Origin: Alitta virens
Taxonomy: Eukaryota > Annelida > Polychaeta > Phyllodocida > Nereididae
NCBI GenBank assembly: GCA_932294295.1
Contig: OW028576.1
Location: 45,672,247-45,736,246 of the forward strand
Length of the DNA stretch: 64,000 bases
Direction of reading: 5' to 3'
Position numbers and translations under genes: made by a program. The notes below the pieces were generated by a model. The model did not search any database and was not told the origin of the DNA. It was given only the letters and a program-made list of their open reading frames with translations. Numbering within the stretch: position 1 is the first letter of the stretch; the number at the start of each line of letters is the position of its first letter. Of this stretch, positions 1-11,600 are shown in pieces.

Positions 1-820
1 GTTGTGTAGAACTGTCAATCGCAATTATCACCAGATGTCAAAGTAATCAAATGGTGCTCATATCAATCAATTCTTTGTTGAATTTACACCATCTGTTGCT
101 GTTCAGCCTACTCACTCCCAAGATGTTGTACGTTTAATTCATCTCAAAGTGAAGTCAGTTCAATTGAACGTAATCCTCTCAAAGACGGCTGTTCTGACGT
201 AACTGTGACGTCATTAGCGTTAACATAACAAGTCCATTGAATGAATGAGCACAGTTGTTAAAAGTCTCGAGAGTTCATACAAAGTTCGTGAATGACTTAA
301 ATAGCTCTACTCAAAACATTAAGTGCAATGCTGAGTACATCTAGTGCCTTAACAGTTCTCAACAGCAATTATAACTTTGCACTTATTCAGTTTTATCAAT
401 TATAATCAAGTTTTTAGCCTTTTAAAATCTTCTTGAGTGACGTCAAAGTTTAAATACGTCCTTGAATTGTTATCATACAAAAGAAACGGTCAGTTAAACT
501 ATAATCCCCGGAAAATATTTATAAAATATTGAAGATTCAAAAATGATTTTGTAAGCTCAGTTGATAGTGTAAGTAGGCACGCATCTGTTGTAACGAGGCG
601 TAATAAATTGTCAGATGCAATGTTCCTGAAAGTAGATAGATGTGATAAAACGATGTTATCAACTTATCTGGTGAGGATCCAAATTTGATCTCTGGCAGAC
701 GATCTCGGTCTGAAATAAAATTCGTCACGTGGTTAAAAAAACTGGGTCAAACAGTTAAATAGGTCACATAGCTTTGTTGAGTTAAACCGGATCTGAAATT
801 GGACAAAATGGAATGACTCA
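1..820. other. AT-rich intergenic sequence, no gene seen
   Basis: No coding pattern is convincing here on either strand. A perfect cAMP-response-type palindrome TGACGTCA lies at 206-213. On the minus strand a donor-like GTGAGTGAG ends at 825, and a TATAAATA box lies near 945, so a minus-strand promoter and noncoding exon are possible but unproven. Confidence 0.4.
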
Positions 821-1164
821 CTCACCTAAATCTTTTCAGTGACCCTAGATGAAACTGCCTCAAAATATTGATGACAGTGTTGTGGTAGCTACGACTTGAG
901 TTATGAGCAATGTTTTCAGAGAATCGCATCCGTCACTATTTATAAACCCACGCGAAGTCGGAGCTGGAATGTGACAGAAATATTGGGCTGTCACTAATGA
1001 TAAACAAACACGATTTAAGTGGCTACAACTATCAGATTGTGTAATATATATTTTGCAATACATATACAGTGCATTGGCAGTTATATTAGCGTAAAAAGAA
1101 TAAACAAAAATATCAAAACACTGAACAATAAATTTTGCGGACACTGGAGTCAGGTAAAACTTAC

Positions 1165-1329
1165 CTTGCTGGCAATATGTGTGAGTGAGAAATGAGTTTC
1201 CTGTTATTGTTACTAAATCCCATTGATTGTTTACCGATAAATCCAGATCATTGGCGTAACTATTTGTGCTGTAATCCCATAAATCCAATGTATTGCGTCT
1301 GCGAATCACGATCAACAGGTAAACAGATC
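1165..1329 (-). CDS. Possible isolated coding exon
   Basis: On the minus strand a 165-bp open segment is bounded by a plausible acceptor (CTACAG just upstream of 1329) and a strong donor (CAAG|GTAAG at 1165). Read with phase 2 in and phase 1 out, it encodes about 54 residues including SVYLLIVIRR, LDLWDY and NNQWDLVTITG. The mix of hydrophobic, Trp and Gly residues looks more like a folded protein than random AT-rich DNA. I do not recognise the family and find no neighbouring exon that clearly joins it. It could be part of a gene running left off the window, a pseudo-exon or chance. Confidence 0.3.
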
Positions 1330-2450
1330 CTGTAGCGAGAGTCCATGTATCAATGAGATACGCGAAGATATGATAAATGTAAAGTACTGGATCATAACAA
1401 AATAAATTCCTTGTAGACGAGCTCCGTGATGTACAATGAACATTAACTTACAAGATGCTCAACCAGTAACATTCATTGTGTTTCGCTAATGACAGGAGAG
1501 TTACGCCTCCACACACTCAGTCACTCTCCAATGAAGGAGACGCCAAATGTTGCAGCAGCACAGCACGTGCAAATGAACCCAGCGTCCGGCGTCCGACGTC
1601 AAAATTCATACCAGCTTGAATGAAATTTTGCAGGATCCGGCGTGACACGACAATTAGGTGTTTTCAGTGGAATAGATGCCCCATGATTGTTGGTAGGGGG
1701 TGACGAGAGGGCAGGGGGGTGTTTTGGAGGATCTGGTGGGTGGGTGTATCTCCCTGGGAGTTGTCCAGGCACCTGTGACGTCACTCTCCCAGGGGCGTAA
1801 ATTGTGCAAGTTCAACAGACACCACCTAATGCTTATCAATTTTCGCTTCCTGTTCAACTTTTTCTTGCATTTTTTCCCCCACACGTTGCAGAGGTTTTCC
1901 TCATTAGCAACGCTAAATATATTCATTTACACTGCATGCCCTAGAGCAAAGGCGCCCTCAAGTGGCATAAAAATAGTGACAAGTTGTACTTACAACTTTT
2001 TTGATAACGTTGAGAGCTCTTGAAGTGATCCAACCAGCAATGATCACTGGTATCTAAATTCTGAAGTCTAACTTTTAAAGTTCATTTAACGTTCACAAGA
2101 GAAATCTTAGTATCATGCTGAGATAATGACGATCCTTGTTGATCAAGATTGCAAAGAAAAAGTAATAAAGTTGAAAAAGTTCTGTAAAATTATCAATAAA
2201 AAGTTAAAATATAGGCCTAAGGCATTCATAACCTTTCCTTTGTATGGCAATATGCTAAATATTAGATTACACAGTTTTTCTATTTTTAGCATAGAAATTG
2301 ACCTTTATTTTTCCTCTTTTTTTTTAAAAATTGATCATAATTAGCAATGAATTGTAACATGCATGCAGTATTGCAAAATTCATGGAGTCACTAGAGTCTC
2401 TTGTGACTTCATGCAAAGTTCAATATAATAATAAATCTAAACTCTGTATG
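1330..2450. other. Intergenic, nothing recognised
   Basis: The stretch is AT-rich with a G-rich patch near 1695-1745. The open frames that overlap here on both strands have skewed composition and no protein character. I see no gene. Confidence 0.4.
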
Positions 2451-2479
2451 TCAAATGCATGTAGGCCTAAAGGGAGAAA

Positions 2480-2830
2480 AACACATCCCCCCCCCTACAT
2501 TCTTGACCTCTATCTCCGCCCCTGAAGGGCAAGTGAAAGGGCTTGGGGTCAGGGGGGTCACAGGGGGGAAGGTGAGGGGTGTCTGGCCACCATGGGGGTA
2601 CCAGACCGTACTGAGCAAAGGAATGCAAAGAATGTCAACAAAAGAAGAGTACTACTGCTTCAAGGAAGGGGTGAAATAGGGGGGGGGGGGGGGGGTGAAC
2701 GGATGGACCCTGGGTGGCAGCAGTATGCTCACTTACAATGGGTGCAGAAATGTGGGGGGGGGGAAGGAGAAAAAAGGGGGGGGGGGGTTCCTTTGCTCAT
2801 GGCCACTGCTCGCATACTGACATCAAAGAT
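2480..2830. repeat. Poly-G and poly-C rich low-complexity tract
   Basis: There are long G homopolymers at about 2680-2695, 2753-2762 and 2776-2788, a C run near 2489-2494, and GGGG-rich spacers between them. Purely compositional open frames occur here. Several close G runs could fold as G-quadruplexes on the plus strand. This pattern also occurs near 11160, 16530, 40535 and 62660. Confidence 0.7.
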
Positions 2831-3885
2831 ACAATATATATATATATCTTAGAATTATATATATATAATTTGCATAAACAGATGTATGCCTAAATGAATA
2901 TATAGTCCAATAAATGCATGATAAAAAGCCTATTTAAAATTGATGATTGCAATAAGAGAATTAGGCCTGATTATTTCCTATTTAGTAAATTACTAAAAAG
3001 ATGCATTAATTATGGAGTACATAATTAAGTAAACTAAAAGATGTGCAAAGTTTTCTATCTATTTTTATTTATTTTATTTTTTAATTATTATAATTAATTT
3101 TTGTTGTTGTAGATTAGCTAACATCAAAAAAGAATCTGTGAAATTGATAAAAGAAAATGAATGAAAATAAAATTCACGGTAAAAAGTATTGCATTAATTA
3201 TAGACAAGTAGGCCAAAATATTTCTTTGAATATATCTATTTAATGAATTCATGCAAATTAATAACGGGTTTGTTGCGTAATAAACTCATGATAAATATGT
3301 AAATTTTTTCCACAAATAAGTTATATATTGATCTGTGATAATCTTTCTATAACATCTAATTTAACATAAATGTTATGTAATCACTATTTGCAAATACATT
3401 GCATAACTTGCATGTACATAGGCCTGATATTCTAAGAAATTACATAATAAAGCTACATAATAACCAAACTTCAAATAGATATTATTAAAAATTCATTTAT
3501 TATTACTTGCAACAATGAATACAGCACATTATGCCATGCATCTACTGTTAAAAATTGAACGTTTGAAACTCACAAAATGCTGGTGTCATTAAAAAATAAT
3601 AGAGCCTGGCTTGTAATCGACAAATTAAGGTATTCTGTAAAACATTATAATATAGACATATAAGAGCTTATAAGCATAATTTTTCAGTGCAAGGTCAATG
3701 TCAATATTTGATAAATAATTTGTCCATTGAAATATATTTATTTTATGGTCATATGCCATGGTGTCTCTTAAGTGTTTATAAATGATTAATTGAATGATGC
3801 TATAAAGGTTTGTGTAATGTTGCAGTAAAGTCAGGCTAAATTGCCGGTCTTTATTGCAACAATTTGACCAAACTTATATACTTAC
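2831..3885. other. AT-rich intergenic DNA
   Basis: Very AT-rich with a short TA microsatellite near 2835-2868. No coding frame, RNA gene or structured repeat is seen. Confidence 0.5.
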
Positions 3886-3888
3886 TTG

Positions 3889-4046
3889 GGTGGGGGCCGA
3901 GCTTCCAACCACTGGGTTCCGGGTTCAATTCCTGGTTGAGCCTAAGTTGGATAGCTGTTTTATGCATTATCTCATTGCCATCAGGTGCAGAAATACAGGA
4001 CGTAAATGAGGGACGTATAATGCCCTAATCCACCCACCCATGCACC
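3889..4046 (+). repeat. tRNA-derived SINE, family 1, copy with damaged A box
   Basis: The copy contains the shared family body: GGGTTCAATTCCTGGTTGAGCC, in which a B-box-like GGTTCAATTCC is visible, followed by the conserved TTGGATAGCTGTTT segment and the AAATACAGGACGTAA tail region. The A-box half is shortened compared with the copy at 8817-8998, so the internal polymerase III promoter is probably broken. Confidence 0.75.
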
Positions 4047-4049
4047 TAC

Positions 4050-5055
4050 TTACTTACTTACATTTTTACTTACTTTTAACTTACTTTTTTTCTCACCACA
4101 AAGAGGAATTTCTTTTATCTCCAATAACATTAATCAAGCAAGAATTAATGACATTGAGTTAAGTTTCTCCTGCTGTCCTGACTGTGTACGTGTGGACGCT
4201 GCTGCCCTCTCGTGTTAAGTTATAGATATATATTAGATATATATGAACTCTTTGAGTTCAGGTGTGAATGTTCTTGAGACCTTCCACCTACTTTTCAAAT
4301 GCTGTGAATGTTTGAATTGAATATAACAGTTCTGCATGATGCCATCATGCAATAATTATTTCTCAAAATGTTGAATTTGCATCAATATTAGTTCTGACTG
4401 AACAAATTCATATTCAGATCTTTGTTTATTAATAGATTCTTATGTATATTCTTTTTTTTTTTCACCGATTGTAATAAAGTATATCGTCTTGAATTGAATT
4501 TACTTGAAATCAGGTTTGCTGGCCACCTGGACAACCATGAACCAAGCATAAACTTGTTACACACTTTTGTAAAAGCTACATAGAATGTTTGAATAATATA
4601 CATTCACAATGTATAATGTGCTGACTTGGGTTCAAATACAGAACAGGGTATTTAAGTAATTACAAATACTTTCAAAAATGTATAAAACTAGATATATAAA
4701 ATGGACTGAAAAATACTCACTGGGCTGTAATTGAATATATTATCATTATGATTTCAGCATGGATTTTTCAGAGAGTCTATTAATATTACAATTTGGCTAT
4801 ATTATTATTGATAATAAAATGTTTCTTGGTTTCATAATTGTATTAATTGACAAAAGTCTATATAAAAGCTAGTTTAAAATAATACCTAAAGAGTCACTGT
4901 CTCTTATGACATATGACACATCATTCCATGTCTTTGGAGTGGCATATTTAAAGGATATGTGGCACTTGAAGCAGCAGGTGGTCTGATGATGATCCCAAGT
5001 TCCTGGATCTTGGGGGACATGAAAACAATTAACGCAGGTCCATTCCATTCAAGCA
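4050..5055. other. Intergenic; possible LINE 3' tail
   Basis: AT-rich. A segment near 4465-4505 (AATAAAGTATATCGTCTTG followed by GAATTGAATT) resembles the short-repeat tail of a non-LTR retrotransposon. No ORF belonging to it is intact. Confidence 0.35.
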
Positions 5056-5059
5056 TTCC

Positions 5060-5185
5060 TACATAGCCAAATGTGCCACGTGCATTTTCCATGAGAAGGA
5101 TAAACGCATGGAAAAAGCATGGTTTTTAGCTAATTATAATAAGGCAAAAACCATGGAAAACACACGTGGCCCAATTGGCCATGTA
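5060..5185. mobile_element. Palindromic MITE, family A, copy 1
   Basis: An element of about 126 bp starts with TACATAGCCAAATGTGCCAC and ends with the near reverse complement GTGGCCCAATTGGCCATGTA. The centre is CTAATTATAATAAGG flanked by inverted copies of AAACGCATGG-like sequence. Two further copies lie at 7176-7321 and 9793-9927. It has no coding capacity and would fold into a long hairpin. Confidence 0.75.
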
Positions 5186-5539
5186 AACAAGGTGACATAG
5201 TTGATACAATGCTTCACTGGCAGCCAGTGCAAATCCCCAAAATTGTTGTTATGCGGTCTCGTCATGATTTCTGAGCTACAAATCTGCTGCTGCGTTTTGC
5301 AATCTCCGTAAATTTTACGCTGACATCTGGAAGTCCAAATATTATTGCAATATCGTATGTATTAAAGGAGTGAACCACTGTATCTCTGTCAAAATGTTTC
5401 CTGATTTTCTTTAGCCTATATATGTGATGGAATCCACTTTGGCATACTTTGTTGATATGATCCTTCAGAGTGAAATGTTCATTAAACACCATACCAAGCT
5501 TCCATACTTTGCTCACCAGTTGAATCACAGAGTGGCAGT

Positions 5540-5740
5540 GTTCGAAATAAGGGCCGGTCCGTCGGTCCTGACCGGCAGCTTCAAGGCAGAACCGACAGGT
5601 TTGATGACTTCCCAGTCCTTGGGACGGCAGGTATGAATGAAAGGCTAATGTTAGGACCTGGTAGGGACCGGCAGGTTTGCTCAAGGACCAGCAGCTTTCC
5701 CACACAGCTGGTCCTTGGGACCGGCGGCTATTTTTTGCTT
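5540..5740. repeat. ACCGGCAG-rich internal repeat within LINE
   Basis: Short direct and inverted copies of GACCGGCAG, GGGACCGGC and related words recur at 5552-5580, 5640-5680 and 5690-5735. They interrupt the LINE reading frame. The origin is unclear; it may be a small foldback insertion. Confidence 0.4.
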
Positions 5741-6248
5741 GTCGTGAACACTGAGTTACCAACCGTGATATTGCAGCGCTTGATTTTCTGAAGTTGGCCA
5801 GGACCACCAATGACAGCCAGCTCAGTTTTCCCATCGTTGATCTTAAGTCTATGCTGTAACATCCATGTTCGTATAGCCTGGATACATTGATACATCCTGA
5901 ATTACAGCCCTCTTGGTGTGACCAGCAGAGCAGGGCTTGAATGCTGTGTATAACTGATTGTTGTCGGCATATCCACCAACATTCACAGCAAAGCCGTGAA
6001 TGACATTGTACAAAGACGAAATGTAGGTGAGAAATGTGACTGGACCTGCACAACTACCCTGAGGAACCCCAAAGCAGATCTCGTATTCCCGTGATGTCAC
6101 ACAATAGATTGTGACACACTGCTTTCCGTCCGTCAAGTATGAATTGAAACAGTCAGCAGCAAAGCCAGTATGTCATGTTGAAAGATTTCATTTAGTAGGC
6201 CATAGTCTACCATATCAAATATGCAGCAGAAATATCAGTGTGTGTGTG

Positions 6249-6424
6249 ATTAGGGCTTTACTTCCTGTATTTCTGCACCTGATGGGCTAATTAGGACAGG
6301 CAGGGACCATGGCAATGAGATGAGGGATGAAACAGCCAACCAACTTTGGCTCGACCAGGAATCGAACCCGGGACCCAGCGGTTGGAAGCCCAGAGCCCTA
6401 CCTCTGAGCTATGCCCCTGCCCTC
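6249..6424 (-). repeat. tRNA-derived SINE, family 1, minus copy
   Basis: On the minus strand the order is A box (TAGCTCAGAGGTAG-like), B box (GGTTCGATTCCTGG), then the family body with CATTGCCATGGTCCCTGCC and the tail around CAGAAATACAGGAAGTAAAG. Both internal promoter boxes look well kept. It sits inside the decayed LINE, so it inserted after that element. Confidence 0.8.
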
Positions 6425-7175
6425 GGCAGAAAGATCAAGCACGAGGATTGTTACTTTCTGTACATCCATGTTGCACAAGATGTCAGAGTGAACACGAGTC
6501 AAAACAGCCTCTATGCTGTGGTATTTCTTATATGCAGCATTTTTGCTTGACATTTTTCCATTAATTATCAATCAGATAATCCCGAAATTGCTGGATTGCT
6601 GCAGATTCCACAACTTTGGATATAAAGTTCACAATTGCTCACCGGCCTATACTTTCCCAACGTCCTATCCAGGCCTAGCTTTTTTAGGAGAGGGATTATG
6701 AGAGAACACTTCCAGCACCTAGGAAAATGACCATTGACCAATGACATGTTGACAATTTTAGTCAAAGATGGCAGAAGTAATAATGTATGTTGGAGCAGGA
6801 TCAAGCATGAAATACTTGGATGGCTATTTCATGATGATGGCCTTAACTTCTTGCTGTGTTAAGGATTTAAAGCAATTCACATTTGAATTGCTTGGAAACC
6901 CAGTTTTCATAGCACACTTAACTTCACTAGGAATGGTTTCAACAGTTAATATATCTTCAATACTACTTCTCATTCGATCAACCTTTTCTTTGAAGCATTC
7001 ACCAAAAGTATCACCTTATTCCAGTTTATGCACCAATTTATACAGTTTTTTCTGATCTTCATCTCAAAACCTCATTGTAAATTAGTGTTTTAATATGCAG
7101 TTTCCTGAGATTTGTTTCACAAATAAAGTCATTCCTAAAACTTCAGCCTAAAAGGCCTCCATTTATAGATCTCCC

Positions 7176-7321
7176 TACACATGGCCAATTGTGCTACGTG
7201 CGTTTTCCATGCGTTTGGATAAACGCATGGTTGTTTCCTTATTATAATTAGCTAGAAACCATGCGTTTTCCAGGCGTTTATCCTTCTCATGGAAAACGCA
7301 TGTGGCACATTTGGCCATGTA
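7176..7321. mobile_element. Palindromic MITE, family A, copy 2
   Basis: It runs from TACACATGGCCAATTGTGC to the inverted match GCACATTTGGCCATGTA. The inner arms hold ATGCGTTT and AAACGCAT words around a CCTTATTATAATTAGC centre. It is inserted in the minus-strand LINE fragment. Confidence 0.75.
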
Positions 7322-7834
7322 GGTTTTGGGTCTAGGACATGAGTGTTCAGAACATCTGTGATGTCATTGTGATACTGTTCCACAAGTTCATCAAGGTTGT
7401 CAGATGGAAGCACACACAGTTCAGATTGTTTTAGATCATGTTTGAAAGATGTCGTATCAATATTCCTCAGCTTTCTGAAATTTATTGTTTGATATCTGAT
7501 GTACTTGCACAAACAAAATTATGATCAGATATGAAATATGTGGCTTCAATATTGTGGACTCTTAGATCATCCGATTTGTTGTGATGATTAAATCCAGTGT
7601 GTGTCCCAGAGTGTGTGTGGCGATTTTCACATGATTTTCTAGGCCCATTCGGTCAGAAAGATCAAGAAATCTGTCAGAATACGAATCTGAGATATTTTCC
7701 ACATGGATGTTGAAGTCACCAAAGATCATCATATGACCTTGGATGTTTTTCAATGAAAAAGGCTTGGTTTTCTGAATGAATTACAGGTTAAAAGTCATGT
7801 CAACAAAAGCTTTTGTTTCATCTTCTCTTATATA

Positions 7835-8032
7835 CATATAATACATATAATACATATAATACATATATAATACATATATAATACACATATAACACACACA
7901 TATAATACACACATATAATACACACATATAACACACATATAATATACACATAATATACACATATAATACACATAATATACACATAATATACACATATAAT
8001 ACACATATATAATATATATATAATGTATCTCA
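7835..8032. repeat. ATACATATA / ACACATATA microsatellite
   Basis: Nearly 200 bp consist of variants of ATACATATA and ACACATATAAT. This produces artificial Tyr/Cys/Ile-rich open frames on the minus strand that are not genes. Confidence 0.9.
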
Positions 8033-8159
8033 ACAAAACAAATGAGCTCTACTTTAGTTCCTTACACTTATTGTATTGTTAGCCTGAGATTGCGAATTAA
8101 GATGAGCATTGAGATGAGCATTGATATTAGCATTGGAGTTGAGATACATTTCTGCTATG

Positions 8160-8291
8160 ATGTGACCCAAAATTATTAAAGCAGATAAAAAGACAATAAG
8201 ATGACGTCACTACACCACTGTAACATTGGATGACATCACAATATAGATGATGTCATCAAACAATACTTATCTGCTACAGTGACAGTGACCT
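8160..8291. mobile_element. MITE, family B, copy 1, carrying a CRE motif
   Basis: The copy contains GCAGATAAAAAGACAATAAG, then TGACGTCA (8202-8209), then GATGATGTCATCAAACAATA, and ends in CTTATCTGCTACAGTGACAG. A second copy in opposite orientation lies at 52545-52670, where the terminal inverted repeats (AGGTCACTG.. and ..GTAGTGACCT) are clearer. It lies about 260 bp upstream of the protease start codon. Confidence 0.65.
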
Positions 8292-8477
8292 ATGTTGGTA
8301 CTTTTCCTCTCCATTGCATTGGTGCCTTCTTATTCTCTTCACTGATTTACCATTCCCATATTTCCGTTTTCTTCCAAATTTCGACGGAATGCAAACATCT
8401 CTTCGTTTTGTATATGAAGAGTTTCTATTTATTTTCTGTAACAGGAAGAAATTTTAAAAGTTCATTTCCTATGATAT

Positions 8478-8521
8478 CTTATCAGCTTAATATAAAACAC
8501 AGATGCATACAGCACGAAAGT
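8478..8521 (+). promoter_or_regulatory. Promoter of the serine protease gene
   Basis: A TATAAAA box sits at 8491-8497, 51 bp before the start codon, which would place transcription start near 8520-8525 and leave a 5' leader of only about 25-30 nt. Immediately upstream is CTTATCAG (8478-8485), a GATA-factor consensus on the minus strand. GATA sites next to a tight TATA box are common in gut digestive-enzyme promoters, so expression in the digestive tract is an inference. Confidence 0.65.
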
Positions 8522-8547
8522 CAGAAGTTGTTCGCACAGGTCTCAAG

Positions 8548-8641
8548 ATGTTCGGGAGCATTTTATTCGCAGTTCTCTTGGTCGGTTCGGCTTTTGGAGA
8601 ACGCCTGGATGTGGTAGGAGGCCGAGAAGTAGAAACTCCTG
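8548..8641 (+). CDS. Protease exon 1: signal peptide and mature N-terminus
   Basis: ATG at 8548 is the first after the predicted cap site. The exon encodes the signal peptide, the ERLD propeptide remnant and [10 protein letters not shown]. The donor is G|GTGAGT, phase 1. Confidence 0.9.
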
Positions 8642-11600
8642 GTGAGTAATAAGTGTATTCTCTAACATGGTTAACAAGATATAGTTTATTTGACAATGTG
8701 TGCAGTTCATTTGGATAAAAATGTATTGCAAACGTTTGAATAAATACTTCGGGCCAAGGGGGCATTTTGAACACCCTATAATGCATACCCTTGCCGACCT
8801 ACTTCACTTCATTTAAGGGTGGGGGCCTAGCTCAGTGGTAGCACGCTGGGCTTCCAACCACTGGGTCCTGGGTGCAATTCCCGGTCGAGCCTATGTTGGA
8901 TGGCTGTTTCATCCTTCGTCTCATTGCCATGGTCCCTACCTGTCCTAATTAGCAGTGCAGAAATACAGGACGTAAAGCCCCAATCCACCACCACTCCACT
9001 TCATTTATGGTTGTAAATTAACAGGTACCTGGCCATGGCAGACATCCTTGCAATTACTTGGACTGCATAACTGTGGAGGTGCTCTCATCTCTGAACACTG
9101 GGTTCTGACAGCTGCTCACTGTGTCATGTTTGGAACGTAAGTGGAAAAAGTGCAGTATAGCGGACCCAAATTTATGACCATATTTATAAGCTACGATGCC
9201 TGGCCTATGACGTCAAACGCTTGAATTCAATATGTGACGTCACAAATAAACGGCGGCAGTGATTATTATTGTTTTATTTTTTGTTTCCTGGGGGCTCCTG
9301 CCCCCAAACCCCCCCTAATCTACACATATGTTATTCTTATTGTGTACCACAATGGAATTTCGTAAAAAATACTGATTATTTTCACATTTTATGGATGTCA
9401 AATATGGGCATAAATTTGAGTCCGCTATACTGCACTAAACCCACGTAAGTATATATATATATAACAGGCAAATTATAAAAAAAGTCAGGTTTTAATGATT
9501 TAATTATCCAGGGATTATTTGCATATCCTTTAAAGGAGAAAGATATATATTTCATTGGTTCTTCGTTTTTACCCTTTTTGTTCAGCCCGGTGATAGCAAA
9601 CCGTAATCGCCGACTCGGCGAACAAGCTCGGGGAAAAACAGCATAGGTTATCCGTACAAGTGGAGTAATAATCACTTCGAAGAAGAAGTAAACTTCTACC
9701 TCTGCTGAGAGTAAAACGTCCCCTTAGTAGTGAGAAAGGTTACTCTCCCAACAGAGACGACCACCTATTGGAAAATATCCTACTCCTTTAACTACATGAC
9801 CAAATGTACCACGTGCGTTTTCCATGAGAAGGATAAAAGCATGGAAAATGCATGGTTTTTGCCTAATTATAATGAGGTGAAAACCTCCAAACGCATGGAA
9901 AATGCCCGTGGCACATTTGGCCATGTACAGAGGGGGGCCTAGCTTAGCGTTAGCGCACTGGGCTTCAAATCACCGGGACCTGGGTTAGATTCCCAGTCGA
10001 GCCTAAGTTGGATGACTGTTTCATCCTTCATCTGTTGCCATTGTCCCTGCCTGTCCTAATTAGCCCAAACAGGTGCCAAAATATGGGACATAGGGCCCCA
10101 ATCCACCTACCACTCACCCTCTCTCGAGCCACTTAAAATATCATATTCATTTCCAATTTATTGTAATGAGTTCATTGACATATTATATATTTAGTATATA
10201 GAACAATGGTCCTGATTTTGGTCTTTAAATCTGAAATTGACTACAACAGATGTGAAATTCACAACTGCATGATAACAACTGCATAGATAATATTCAGACA
10301 TGTGCAGAATACAAATGAACGCATTAAAATATATATATATAATGTTGTGTATGGAGAACAGAATAGAGTCAAATCCAGGGGAATAGGTTGAGAGAAGTGT
10401 TTATTGTGGTGGAAACACCCAAACTGACTGTGGTGCAGCCTGACCTTGCTATATACAGTCAATTCCAACAATGGATTGTAGGGGGCCAGTTGCACCCTCA
10501 TTAAATATGCAAATGATGCAGGTGCACTGGCAAGACAATGGAATATACAAACAAGGACTCAATTAACAATCAAGTAACTCTGAGACATGATCTATAAGCT
10601 GAGATATTAATACATGACAATAATACTATAATTGAATTCAGTTAGTTTATTTTCTTCCTTTACAGCAATTTTCAACAGGTGGTAATAGGAGCTCATGATA
10701 TATTCTCCCAGGAACAAGGAAACCCATTGGCTTATCCTTTTGCAGCTGTTTATCTGGCAAGTATACTCGATAATAAATGAGAAATCCTAGTCTTAATGAG
10801 TACGTAGGATTAATTTACATTTAAATGCAACAAGATGATTTACCCAACCATTTGGTGGTTATAATTATATAATTGGTTATATACTTATGAAAGTATTCTG
10901 ATTGCCAAACTGTCTTCATTGTGAAGATTCCTTTGCAAATTTTTAAAAGTGAATGTATATGTATAATATATGTCCCCTGTTTATGATTTTTATACACCTC
11001 AAATTGCTGCTTTATCAGGTCAATAAGTATAAGTGTCTGCAACATCGTCTTTTTGCATTAATATAAATGGTGAAGTTCCTCTAACGTGTTCTACCAGGGG
11101 CGGATCTAGGATTTTTGGAAAGGGGGGACATGTACGAGCAGCAAAGGTGTAAGTCCTGCAAGGGGGGGGGGCCGGGGGCATTTTTTGCCAGAGGAAAGGG
11201 GAGGGGGGTCAGGACCCCCTTGACCCCCCTCTAAATCTACCCCTGTTTACTATTATTATTTGATAATTTTCTCATGCATAGCATCCACTATGGGAGTTTG
11301 ACCCCGAGTCCGGCTACCCCAATGACATCGGTCTGGTGTATGTCGAGGAAGCCATGGACCTTTCATCTGACCTTATCGCCGTGGCAACCATGGCGGAATC
11401 TGGCGACTTCGTTGACTCCGAATGCTGGATCACTGGATGGGGTATTTCTAGTACTGGTGGGTTTATTTGTACTTTACTCCTTGCTTACAAGCCAGGGCCT
11501 CTGTGGTTTTGGAGAAGTATTTCCCTAGTGTCTAAACAAGTGTTCATTTGAGATTTTAAATAACGTAAGATTTATAGTTTGATGGGTACACAATGATAAG

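Larger units (their letters stand above)
5260..7760 (-). mobile_element. Decayed CR1/L2-like LINE fragment
   Basis: Reading the minus strand from right to left, pieces of one non-LTR retrotransposon appear in order. An endonuclease-end fragment (DLIITTNRMI, 7562-7753) comes first, then a linker (7252-7512) and an early reverse-transcriptase segment (IIPLLKKLGLD and KYRPVSN, 6568-6804). Next is the core GVPQGS and YADNNQLYTAFKP (5849-6136; YADD has become YADN), and last the C-terminal HFTLKDHINKVCQSGFHHIYRL (5262-5480). The frame is broken many times. A SINE (6249-6424) and a MITE (7176-7321) are inserted in it. The GVPQGSCAGPV form suggests the CR1/L2 group. It cannot encode active proteins. 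Confidence 0.7.

Noticed and set aside
1599..2023. Overlapping open frames on both strands
   Set aside because: Pro- or Phe-rich composition, no domain, no splice support, and both strands are open together.
7781..8036. Tyr/Cys/Ile-rich open frames on the minus strand
   Set aside because: They are a by-product of the ATACATATA microsatellite.
8817..10122. True tRNA genes
   Set aside because: The A and B boxes belong to SINE heads: the cloverleaf is not intact, the same 3' body follows each copy, and several copies exist.
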